Below the pieces are notes generated by a model, which was given only the letters and a program-made list of their open reading frames with translations, had not been told where the DNA came from and made no database searches. From contig JAGNOM010000221.1 in NCBI GenBank assembly GCA_017990155.1, positions 1 through 5,386 of the forward strand: DNA of 5,386 bases. Reading direction: 5' to 3'. This document shows positions 1 through 5,386 of this stretch, piece after piece. Origin of the DNA: Propionivibrio sp. GTDB lineage: Bacteria; Pseudomonadota; Gammaproteobacteria; Burkholderiales; Rhodocyclaceae. Every line of letters begins with the position of its first letter. Position 1 is the first letter of the stretch. Position numbers and translations under genes: made by a program.

Positions 1-127
1 CGATACGCTCGCGCGCCGACAACACGCCCTTGGCGTGCATCGCTTCGAGCTTCTCGGGCTTGATGTGGTTGATGATCTTCTCGCGCCGTTTGCGCAAGAG
101 GTCTAATAGTTCCGGCTTGATGGTCAT
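1..127 (-). CDS. Probable acyl-CoA carboxylase carboxyltransferase (beta) subunit, N-terminal fragment, cut by window edge
   Basis: Forty-two codons are visible from an ATG at 127 reading leftwards; the rest lies outside the window. The fragment starts MTIKPELLDLL, is rich in Arg, Lys and Glu, and ends in a segment reading EAMHAKGVLSARERI. That segment resembles the conserved N-terminal stretch of biotin-dependent acyl-CoA carboxylase beta subunits (propionyl-, acetyl- and methylcrotonyl-CoA carboxylases), typically of the form 'QHAKGKLTARERI'. Such subunits move the carboxyl group from biotin to an acyl-CoA in the cytoplasm. The acyl-CoA substrate cannot be told from this piece. A weak ribosome site (AGAAG) lies 7 nt before the ATG. 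A TATAAG box at 148-143 is a possible -10 but has no good -35 partner. The gene follows pgk in the same direction after 153 nt. It is not pyruvate kinase, whose N-terminus (KIVATLGPAS type) is absent. Family call moderately sure, exact enzyme unknown. Confidence 0.6.
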   Translation of the reverse strand, partial: MTIKPELLDLLRKRREKIINHIKPEKLEAMHAKGVLSARERI

Positions 128-155
128 TTGGGATCTTCTTTGCTTATAGGCCCTT

Positions 156-260
156 GCGGCCAGCGATACTTGGCGACCTGCGTACGTCGAGTGGGAGGCT
201 GCAATGAGGCGAGTTATTGCTGGGGACGGCACGGCCGGGCGATGCGTGATCGCTGGCCGC
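156..260. repeat. Perfect 12-bp inverted repeat with an 81-nt interior, between pgk and the carboxylase-like gene
   Basis: GCGGCCAGCGAT at 156-167 is the exact reverse complement of ATCGCTGGCCGC at 249-260. The arms enclose 81 nt that contain smaller self-complementary pieces: CGAC/GTCG at 174-177 and 186-189, and GCAAT/ATTGC at 201-205 and 216-220. In RNA from the minus strand this could fold as a long-range stem closing a branched loop just after the pgk stop codon. No T-run follows either arm, so it is not a standard intrinsic terminator. No target-site duplication is evident, so a miniature mobile element is not supported from this copy alone. The repeat is certain; its role is unknown. 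Confidence 0.7.
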
Positions 261-280
261 GTCATCCTGATCTACAACGA

Positions 281-1450
281 TTAGTCCTTGAAGCGCGACT
301 CAAGGATATCCACGGCGGGGAGACGCTTGCCTTCGAGGAACTCGAGGAAGGCGCCGCCGGCGGTCGAGATGTAGCCGACCTTGTCCTCGATCTTGAACAC
401 GTTGATTGCCGACACGGTGTCGCCGCCGCCAGCCAGCGTGAAGGCTTTCGATGTGGCGATAGCCTGGGCTAGCGCCTTGGTGCCGTTGGCAAACGACTCC
501 ATTTCAAAGACGCCGACCGGACCATTCCAGACGACGGTGCCGGCTGCTGCGATGATATCGGCGAGTGCCTTGGCCGAATCCGGGCCGATGTCGAGGATCA
601 TGTCGTCGTCGGCAACGTCGTCGACGCTCTTGATCGTTGCTTGCGCGGTGGCCGAAAACTCCTTGGCGACGACCACGTCGGTCGGCAGCGGAACCTTGAC
701 CTTGGCCATCACGGCCTTGGCCTGGTCAATTAGATCGCGCTCGGCGAGCGACTTGCCGATTTTCTTGCCCGAAGCGAGCAGGAAGGTGTTGGCGATGCCG
801 CCGCCAACGATCAACTGATCCACCTTGGCCGAAAGGCTTTCGAGCACGGTCAGCTTGGTCGAAACTTTGGAGCCGCCAACGATGGCGAGCATCGGACGAG
901 CGGGTTGAGCGAGCGCCTTGGTCAGCGCTTCGAGCTCGGAGGCAACGCAGGGGCCGGCGCAGGCGACCGGGGCGAACTTGCCCATGCCGTAGGTCGTGGC
1001 TTCAGCACGATGCGCCGTGCCGAAAGCATCCATCACCCAGACGTCGCACAGGGCGGCCATCTTTTTCGACAGGTCTTCGTTGCACTTCTTCTCGCCCTTG
1101 TTGCAGCGGCTGTTTTCGAGCATGACGACTTCGCCCGGCTTGACTTCGAAGCCACCGTCGACCCAGTTCTGGACGAGGCGAACTTCCTGGCCGAGAAGTT
1201 CGGACATGCGCTTGGCAACAGGGGCTAGCGAATCTTCGTTCTTGAACTCACCTTCGGTCGGACGACCGAGGTGCGAGGTAACCATCACTGCAGCGCCCTT
1301 GGACAGCGCGTACTTGATGCCCGGTAGCGCGGCGCGCACGCGGGTGTCATCGGTGATGGCGAGGTTGTCGTCTTGTGGAACATTGAGGTCGGCGCGGATG
1401 AAAACACGCTTGCCGGCCACGTCCAGATCGGTGAGGCGCTTGAAAGTCAT
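281..1450 (-). CDS. pgk: Phosphoglycerate kinase
   Basis: Cytoplasmic enzyme of glycolysis and gluconeogenesis: 1,3-bisphosphoglycerate + ADP to and from 3-phosphoglycerate + ATP. The protein is 389 aa, close to the 387 aa of E. coli Pgk. The PGK signature VFIRADLNVP is at residues 16-25, with the substrate-binding residues D21, N23, R37, the SHLGR turn at 59-63, R115 and GTAHR at 144-148. The C-terminal nucleotide domain shows VGGSKVSTKL (191-200, K199), GGGIANTF (216-223), WNGPVGVFE (308-316) and the GGGDT loop (341-344 region). No key residue is missing. The reading frame opens further upstream at a TTG (1486), but the ATG at 1450 matches the family N-terminus MTFKRLTDLDV and is preferred. 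Its ribosome site is weak (GAG about 7 nt upstream). The gene lies 72 nt after gap in the same direction, with the gap terminator in between, so it depends on read-through or on a promoter inside the end of gap. Confidence 0.97.
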   Translation of the reverse strand: MTFKRLTDLDVAGKRVFIRADLNVPQDDNLAITDDTRVRAALPGIKYALSKGAAVMVTSHLGRPTEGEFKNEDSLAPVAKRMSELLGQEVRLVQNWVDGGFEVKPGEVVMLENSRCNKGEKKCNEDLSKKMAALCDVWVMDAFGTAHRAEATTYGMGKFAPVACAGPCVASELEALTKALAQPARPMLAIVGGSKVSTKLTVLESLSAKVDQLIVGGGIANTFLLASGKKIGKSLAERDLIDQAKAVMAKVKVPLPTDVVVAKEFSATAQATIKSVDDVADDDMILDIGPDSAKALADIIAAAGTVVWNGPVGVFEMESFANGTKALAQAIATSKAFTLAGGGDTVSAINVFKIEDKVGYISTAGGAFLEFLEGKRLPAVDILESRFKD

Positions 1451-1484
1451 GGCAATACTCGATTCGAAACAGGGAATTGAAAAC

Positions 1485-1513
1485 AAAAAAGGGGCACCTG
1501 AAGTGCCCCTTTT
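1485..1513 (-). terminator. Intrinsic terminator downstream of gap
   Basis: The minus-strand RNA contains GGGGCAC, loop TTCAG, GTGCCCC (1509-1503 and 1497-1491). Four A:U pairs extend the stem to 11 bp (1513-1503 with 1497-1487). A T6 run and then GTTTT follow directly (1490-1480). A GC-rich stem, short loop and T-tract make a textbook Rho-independent terminator, starting 9 nt after the gap stop codon. On the plus strand the hairpin is followed by only four Ts, so minus-strand use is favoured. It separates gap from pgk and may be partial. Confidence 0.9.
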
Positions 1514-1522
1514 GTTGGGGTG

Positions 1523-2521
1523 TTACTTGGTCATGACGCGAATCATTTCCAAGACCTTGTTGGAGTAGCCCCACTCGTTGTCGTACCACGACACAACCTT
1601 GACGAAGGTGCCGTCCAGCGCGATACCGGCTTCTGCATCGAACACCGAGGTGCAGGTCTCGCCACGGAAGTCGGTTGCAACAACCTTGTCTTCGGTGTAG
1701 CCGAGAACGCCCTTCATGGCGCCTTCCGAAGCGGCCTTCATGGCAGCGCAGATGTCCTTGTACGAAACTTCCTTGTTCAGTTCGACGGTCAGGTCGACGA
1801 CCGAAACGTCGGAGGTCGGAACGCGGAAGGCCATGCCGGTCAGCTTCTTGTTCAGTTCGGGAATGACGACGCCAACAGCCTTGGCAGCACCGGTCGAGGA
1901 CGGGATGATGTTCTCGAGGATGCCACGACCACCGCGCCAATCCTTGTTGGACGGGCCGTCAACGGTCTTCTGGGTTGCGGTTGCAGCGTGAACCGTGGTC
2001 ATCAGGCCGCGCTTGATGCCCCAGTTGTCGTTCAGAACCTTGGCCACCGGTGCCAGGCAGTTCGTGGTGCACGAAGCGTTCGAGATGATGGTCTGACCAG
2101 CGTAGGTCTTGTCATTCACACCGAACACGAACATCGGGGTGTCGTCCTTCGACGGGGCGCTCTGGATGACTTTCTTGGCGCCAGCGGCGATGTGCTTTTC
2201 GCAGGTTTCTTTGGTCAGGAACAGGCCGGTCGACTCGACGACCACTTCAGCACCGACTTCGCCCCACTTCAGTTCGGCAGGATCCTTGACAGCGGTCAGG
2301 CGAATCTTCTTGCCGTTGACGATAAGCGTGTTGCCTTCGACAGCCACGGTGCCCTTGAAGCGACCGTGAACCGAGTCGTACTTGAGCATGTAGGCGAGGT
2401 AGTCAGGTTCCAGCAGATCGTTGATACCAACGATCTCGATGTCGCTGAAGTTCTGGACAGCAGCACGGAAAACCATACGACCAATACGACCAAAACCGTT
2501 AATACCTACTTTGATTGTCAT
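1523..2521 (-). CDS. gap: Glyceraldehyde-3-phosphate dehydrogenase, type I, NAD-dependent (GapA-like)
   Basis: Cytoplasmic enzyme that oxidises and phosphorylates glyceraldehyde-3-phosphate to 1,3-bisphosphoglycerate with NAD, feeding Pgk encoded next door. The protein is 332 aa, normal for the family. The Rossmann motif INGFGRIGR is at residues 7-15. D34 in GIND is the acidic residue that binds the adenosine ribose of NAD and argues against NADP preference. The active-site motif SNASCTTNC at 148-156 carries the catalytic C151, and H178 in TVHAATATQ is its partner. The loop DGPSNKDWRGGR (189-199 region) and the C-terminal SWYDNEWGYS (311-320) are as in E. coli GapA. The ATG at 2521 has a good ribosome site (AAGGA, 9 nt upstream). 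A terminator follows the stop codon. Its 5' region is shared divergently with pgi. It is first in a minus-strand run with pgk and the carboxylase-like gene. Confidence 0.97.
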   Translation of the reverse strand: MTIKVGINGFGRIGRMVFRAAVQNFSDIEIVGINDLLEPDYLAYMLKYDSVHGRFKGTVAVEGNTLIVNGKKIRLTAVKDPAELKWGEVGAEVVVESTGLFLTKETCEKHIAAGAKKVIQSAPSKDDTPMFVFGVNDKTYAGQTIISNASCTTNCLAPVAKVLNDNWGIKRGLMTTVHAATATQKTVDGPSNKDWRGGRGILENIIPSSTGAAKAVGVVIPELNKKLTGMAFRVPTSDVSVVDLTVELNKEVSYKDICAAMKAASEGAMKGVLGYTEDKVVATDFRGETCTSVFDAEAGIALDGTFVKVVSWYDNEWGYSNKVLEMIRVMTK

Positions 2522-2527
2522 GATTCA

Positions 2528-2535
2528 CTTTCCTT
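2528..2535 (-). promoter_or_regulatory. Ribosome binding site of gap, next to a T7A5 tract
   Basis: On the minus strand AAGGAAAG (2535-2528) precedes the gap ATG, with AAGGA 9 nt from the start. It fixes the start at 2521. Immediately before it the transcript reads seven Us followed by five As (2545-2534). This is a U-rich, self-complementary tract that abuts the Shine-Dalgarno sequence and could influence ribosome access. Confidence 0.8.
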
Positions 2536-2554
2536 TTTAAAAAAACCGAATGCT

Positions 2555-2596
2555 GATGACGAGTGTTTCACGCGGTGTGATCCAAATCTCGTCATC
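2555..2596. repeat. Nested inverted repeat upstream of gap, possible operator or leader hairpin
   Basis: GATGACGAG at 2555-2563 is the exact reverse complement of CTCGTCATC at 2588-2596. Arm centres are 33 bp apart, about three helical turns. Inside lies a smaller pair, TCAC (2568-2571) and GTGA (2577-2580). The element sits 34-75 nt upstream of the gap start codon. It could be the binding site of a dimeric or tetrameric regulator, or a 9-bp stem in the gap leader RNA. In the RNA a U7 tract starts 9 nt after the second arm, further away than in a normal terminator. The repeat is seen directly; its function is inference. Confidence 0.5.
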
Positions 2597-2940
2597 TGGA
2601 GGTCAAAGAACTGCAACGAACTAGATACGGGGAGTGGAAATGGCATGTTGACAAGCAAACGACGGTAGCAAAAGGGTACAAGAAAACGTGCAAATACCAC
2701 GCGCCATGAGTACAGCCACCCCAAGAGCGTAATTATGCGCCTGATCGGAGGAATTTTCCAGTCCGGAAGGCGATTTCGGGGCTCTCGAGGCTGTGGCGTC
2801 GATGTGTCAATTCTGCCGGATGGAGGTGTGTTCGATTGCGATTGCGCTGTTTTCTTGCGCGAAGTCGCGGCAACAAATAATGCGCTCATTGGCGGATGAT
2901 ATTTATGAATGGCGTCTCACGGATTCCGTTTCTTTTCGCA

Positions 2941-2946
2941 TAGAAT
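2941..2946 (+). promoter_or_regulatory. Candidate -10 box for pgi
   Basis: TAGAAT matches five of six positions of the sigma-70 -10 consensus and would start transcription near 2953, giving a leader of about 65 nt that includes the 2967-2984 hairpin. No good -35 lies 16-18 bp upstream, so this is a weak prediction. AATAAT at 2876-2881 is an alternative -10, with TTGCGC 15 bp upstream of it. Confidence 0.2.
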
Positions 2947-2966
2947 ATCTTCGCAACCGCTATCCA

Positions 2967-2984
2967 TTGCGGCTACTGCCGCAA
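2967..2984 (+). promoter_or_regulatory. Hairpin in the pgi leader
   Basis: TTGCGGC (2967-2973), loop TACT, GCCGCAA (2978-2984) form a perfect 7-bp stem with five GC pairs, 35 nt upstream of the pgi ATG. The left arm can instead pair with CGCAA at 2952-2956, so two mutually exclusive stems are possible. No U-run follows, so it is not a terminator. It may affect mRNA stability or translation, or be a protein binding palindrome. Confidence 0.4.
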
Positions 2985-3002
2985 GCACCAGCTAACCCAC
3001 AG

Positions 3003-3009
3003 AAAGAGG
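3003..3009 (+). promoter_or_regulatory. Ribosome binding site of pgi
   Basis: AAAGAGG ends 10 nt before the ATG at 3020. It is a fair purine-rich Shine-Dalgarno sequence at slightly long spacing, and it supports 3020 as the start codon. Confidence 0.65.
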
Positions 3010-3019
3010 TTTTTCCAAA

Positions 3020-4654
3020 ATGACGATTACCGCATCGCCCGCCTGGGTGGCTATTGACGCGCATCGAGATGCCATTTCAAAGACTCATCTCCGCGATTTG
3101 TTTGCCGCCGATCCAAAGCGGGTTGAGTCGCTGACGCTTTCTTTTGACGGCATGTTCTACGATTTCTCCAAGCAGCGCGTGACCTCGGAGACAATGGATT
3201 TGCTCGTATCGCTGGCCAAGGAAGCGCTTGTTCCGGAATGGACGGAGCGGATGTTCGCTGGCGAGCGAATCAATATCAGTGAGGGACGTTCGGTATTGCA
3301 TACGGCCTTGCGGCGTTCTGCCGGCCCGTTCCCCGGAAAAGACTTCGACGTCATGCCGGAAGTGATCGAGACCCGGCGCCGTATGGCTGACTTCGCCGAG
3401 CGCCTGCGTTCGGGCAAGTGCTTTGGCCACAAGGAAATGCCGATTCGGGATGTCGTCAATATCGGGATTGGCGGATCGGATCTCGGGCCGAAGATGATGA
3501 ATCAGGCCCTGCGTGCGATGAGTCATCCGGCCTTGAATGTGCATTACGTTTCGAACCTCGATGGCGCGCAGATGGCGCCCTTGCTGCAGACGCTTGATCC
3601 GCGAACGACGCTGTTCATCGTCGTCAGCAAGACCTTTACAACCCAGGAGACCATGTTCAACGCCAACACGGCGCGCAACTGGTTGCGTGCCAATCTGGGT
3701 GATGAGTTGGTCGTCGAAAATCATTTCGCGGCTGTATCAAGCAAGCCGGAACGGGCCGTCGAGTTCGGCGTGCCGCGCGAGCTTGTGTTTCCGATCTGGG
3801 ACTGGGTTGGTGGACGCTACTCGCTGTGGTCGGCCGTCGGATTGGCGCTGATGATCGCGATCGGGCCGCACGCCTTTGAAGAAATGCTGCGTGGCGCTGA
3901 GCGCATGGATGAGCATTTCCGGACGACGCCGTTCGAGAAGAATCTGCCGGTCGTGATGGCGCTGCTCGGGATCTGGAACACGAACTTCCTCGGAGCCTCC
4001 TCGATTTCGGTGCTGCCCTACAACGAGTCACTCAAGTACTTCCCTTCGTTCCTGCAACAACTCGAGATGGAAAGCAATGGGAAGACGGTGACGGCCGACG
4101 GCAAGCCTCTTGATTACGCGACTTGTCCGATCGTCTGGGGTGAGTTGGGTAACAATGGTCAGCACGCGTTCTTCCAGCTGTTGCATCAGGGTGGGCGCTT
4201 GATTCCATGCGATTTCATCGCTTCGGCTCGTTCCGATTACCCGCTGCCCGGTCATCAGGAGGCGCTGCTTGCCAATTGTTTCGCGCAGAGTGCCGCTTTG
4301 GCGTTCGGTCGTGATGAGGATGAAGTGCGTGCGAGCATGGAGAAAGAGTCTGTGAGTCCGCAGCAGATCGCCGACTTGTTGCCGCATCGCGTTTTCGCGG
4401 GGAATCAACCCTCATCGACGCTCTTGCTCAGCAGTCTGAATCCGGCAACGCTGGGCGCCCTCGTCACGCTTTATGAGCACAAGGTGTTCGTACAGGGAGC
4501 GATCTGGGGTATCAATTCGTTTGATCAATGGGGGGTCGAACTCGGCAAGGCCGTTGCCAGCCGAATCCTGCCCGCGATTCATGACCAGTCGTTGGCGAAT
4601 ACGCTCGACGCATCGACCCAAGGGCTGATATCGTTCTCTTGCAAGCACCTGTGA
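3020..4654 (+). CDS. pgi: Glucose-6-phosphate isomerase
   Basis: Cytoplasmic enzyme that interconverts glucose-6-phosphate and fructose-6-phosphate, linking glycolysis and gluconeogenesis to pentose phosphate and polysaccharide metabolism. The protein is 544 aa, close to the 549 aa of E. coli Pgi. It shows the sugar-phosphate-binding loop IGIGGSDLGP at 148-157, SKTFTTQET at 203-211, and the first PGI signature around DWVGGRYSLWSAVG (261-274). The second signature GINSFDQWGVELGK is at 497-510. Expected catalytic residues are all present: E351 in MESNGK, H382 in GQHAFFQ, and K510 at the end of the second signature. They align with E355, H386 and K514 of E. coli Pgi. The N-terminus (MTITASPAWVAI) fits the family and has a ribosome site. 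It is divergent from gap and is followed after 58 nt by pgm with no visible terminator, so cotranscription is likely. There is no sign of truncation or frameshift. Confidence 0.97.
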   Translation: MTITASPAWVAIDAHRDAISKTHLRDLFAADPKRVESLTLSFDGMFYDFSKQRVTSETMDLLVSLAKEALVPEWTERMFAGERINISEGRSVLHTALRRSAGPFPGKDFDVMPEVIETRRRMADFAERLRSGKCFGHKEMPIRDVVNIGIGGSDLGPKMMNQALRAMSHPALNVHYVSNLDGAQMAPLLQTLDPRTTLFIVVSKTFTTQETMFNANTARNWLRANLGDELVVENHFAAVSSKPERAVEFGVPRELVFPIWDWVGGRYSLWSAVGLALMIAIGPHAFEEMLRGAERMDEHFRTTPFEKNLPVVMALLGIWNTNFLGASSISVLPYNESLKYFPSFLQQLEMESNGKTVTADGKPLDYATCPIVWGELGNNGQHAFFQLLHQGGRLIPCDFIASARSDYPLPGHQEALLANCFAQSAALAFGRDEDEVRASMEKESVSPQQIADLLPHRVFAGNQPSSTLLLSSLNPATLGALVTLYEHKVFVQGAIWGINSFDQWGVELGKAVASRILPAIHDQSLANTLDASTQGLISFSCKHL

Positions 4655-4712
4655 TTGTGCAAGCGACGACCAGCACGCTAGGTTTCGAGTAATTTTCTGG
4701 ATGGCATGCCTG

Positions 4713-5386
4713 ATGAAAACCGATACGAAGATCGTCACCGTCCCCACAACGCCGATTGCCGGACAAAAACCCGGGACGTCCGGCTTGCGCAAGAAGGTCA
4801 AGGTGTTTGCTCAGCCGGGCTACCTTGAGAATTTCGTTCAGTCCATATTCGACAATCTGGACGGAAAAGATGGGCAGACCCTGGTCCTCGGTGGCGACGG
4901 ACGGTTTTTCAATGATGTGGCCATCCAGACAATCTTGCGCATGGCTTCGGCGGCGGGCTTCGGTCGGGTACTTGTCGGTCGGGACGGCATCCTTTCCACG
5001 CCGGCGGCCAGCGCGGTGATACGCAAACGCCAGGCGTTCGGCGGCATCATTCTTTCCGCCAGCCACAACCCAGGAGGGCCGGACGATGACTTCGGCATCA
5101 AGTACAACATGGGGAATGGGGGGCCGGCGAATGAGACATTCACGGACGCCGTGTATCGCCGGACTCAGGAAATCAGTAGTTATCGTATAGCGGACTCAGT
5201 GGCGATCGATCTGGGATGTTTGGGCGATACGCACATCGGCGATATGGTTGTTTCGGTCATCGATCCCGTCGCCGATTACGCAGAGTTGCTTGAATCGTTG
5301 TTTGATTTCGAGCGGATTGCTGCCTTGTTGGCCCGTCCGGAGTTTCGCATGCGCTTTGATGCCATGCATGCGGTGAATGGTCCCTA
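4713..5386 (+). CDS. pgm: Phosphoglucomutase (alpha-D-glucose, PGM1-like subfamily), N-terminal part, cut by window edge
   Basis: Interconverts glucose-6-phosphate and glucose-1-phosphate, the entry to glycogen and sugar-nucleotide synthesis; it shares its substrate with Pgi encoded just upstream. About 224 residues are visible of a family usually near 540-560 aa, and the frame is open to the edge. Domain 1 shows VPTTPIAGQKPGTSGLRKKV (residues 10-29, with R26). It also shows the phosphoserine loop SASHNPGGP with catalytic S117, followed by DFGIKYN and NGGP. The last bases read MHAVNGP and the start of a Tyr codon, matching the MHGVxGPY segment of PGM1 proteins. This is the eukaryote- and Agrobacterium-like branch, not the E. 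coli Pgm branch. The start is uncertain: ATG 4713 places the catalytic Ser at the family position and has GGATGG 8 nt upstream; ATG 4701 would add four residues (MACL). No terminator separates it from pgi. Metal-binding and later domains lie outside the window. Confidence 0.92.
   Translation, partial: MKTDTKIVTVPTTPIAGQKPGTSGLRKKVKVFAQPGYLENFVQSIFDNLDGKDGQTLVLGGDGRFFNDVAIQTILRMASAAGFGRVLVGRDGILSTPAASAVIRKRQAFGGIILSASHNPGGPDDDFGIKYNMGNGGPANETFTDAVYRRTQEISSYRIADSVAIDLGCLGDTHIGDMVVSVIDPVADYAELLESLFDFERIAALLARPEFRMRFDAMHAVNGP

Larger units (their letters stand above)
2522..3019. other. Divergent intergenic region between gap and pgi (498 nt)
   Basis: No convincing gene was found on either strand. 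Two open frames pass through, one leftward (2889-2518) and one rightward (2793-3023), but neither has a good ribosome site or a recognisable protein. The region must hold the promoters of gap and pgi. On the gap side there is a nested inverted repeat (2555-2596), then the T7A5 tract and ribosome site. On the pgi side there is a possible -10 box (2941-2946), a leader hairpin (2967-2984) and the pgi ribosome site. The middle (about 2600-2900) has a short imperfect hairpin at 2746-2765 and nothing else I can name. I found no strong sigma-70 promoter for gap: TATCTA at about 2626-2621 is a possible -10 without a good -35. Confidence 0.6.

Noticed and set aside
1520..2668. A 382-codon open frame on the plus strand, opposite gap
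   Set aside because: It is antisense to a clear, complete gap gene in codon-biased GC-rich DNA, where long antisense frames are common. It has no recognisable domain and no plausible ribosome site.
2746..2765. Orphan GGAGG Shine-Dalgarno-like sequence within a short imperfect hairpin
   Set aside because: No start codon lies at a suitable distance, and the stem needs a 2-nt bulge. Probably chance.
2518..2889. A 123-codon minus-strand frame that overlaps the gap start by ATGA
   Set aside because: The overlap arises automatically because gap begins ATGA, so any open frame arriving there stops at that TGA. There is no ribosome site, the composition is low in recognisable structure, and it runs through the inverted repeat and gap control region.
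2793..3023. A 76-codon plus-strand frame ending in ATGA overlap with pgi
   Set aside because: The same explanation applies, since pgi also begins ATGA. The start is GTG with GAGG only 2 nt away, and the frame covers the likely pgi promoter and leader hairpin.
3077..3724. A 215-codon minus-strand frame inside pgi, with other antisense frames nearby
   Set aside because: These are shadows of the complete pgi gene, with no family features of their own.
4638..4663. 6-bp inverted repeat CTTGCA/TGCAAG across the pgi stop codon
   Set aside because: The stem is short, the loop is 14 nt, and no T-run follows, so it is not a credible terminator.
1..5386. Window length equals the phiX174 genome length (5386)
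   Set aside because: The sequence encodes bacterial metabolic enzymes and is cut within genes at both ends; it is not phiX174, and the length match is not biologically informative.

Overview
The window looks like an ordinary chromosomal segment of a betaproteobacterium, with central sugar-phosphate metabolism genes. The DNA is moderately GC-rich. The GapA, Pgk and Pgi proteins are of the proteobacterial, E. coli-like type. A Rhodocyclales-like host is a guess from the general look of the proteins and the gene content; it was not tested by any search. I see no phage, plasmid, insertion sequence, CRISPR, tRNA or rRNA signal.

Layout. Left half, minus strand, in transcription order: gap (2521-1523), an intrinsic terminator hairpin (about 1513-1485), pgk (1450-281), a 153-nt intergenic region with a perfect 12-bp inverted repeat (156-260), then the first 42 codons of a gene that runs off the left edge (127-1). 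That last gene resembles the N-terminus of an acyl-CoA carboxylase carboxyltransferase (beta) subunit. Centre: a 498-nt divergent intergenic region (2522-3019) with no convincing gene. It has a nested inverted repeat and a T7A5 tract on the gap side, and a leader hairpin on the pgi side. Right half, plus strand: pgi (3020-4654), a 58-nt gap without a visible terminator, then pgm (4713 to beyond the right edge), a PGM1-type phosphoglucomutase.

How the genes fit together. Gap and Pgk interconvert glyceraldehyde-3-phosphate and 3-phosphoglycerate. Pgi interconverts fructose-6-phosphate and glucose-6-phosphate, and Pgm glucose-6-phosphate and glucose-1-phosphate. All four steps are reversible, and no committed glycolytic enzyme (phosphofructokinase, pyruvate kinase) is seen. 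The set would therefore serve gluconeogenesis and glycogen or sugar-nucleotide synthesis as well as glycolysis; this is inference from content.

I did not find an undescribed system. What deserves a second look is non-coding: the 12-bp inverted repeat after pgk, the terminator between gap and pgk with little room for a pgk promoter, and the inverted repeats in the gap and pgi leaders.
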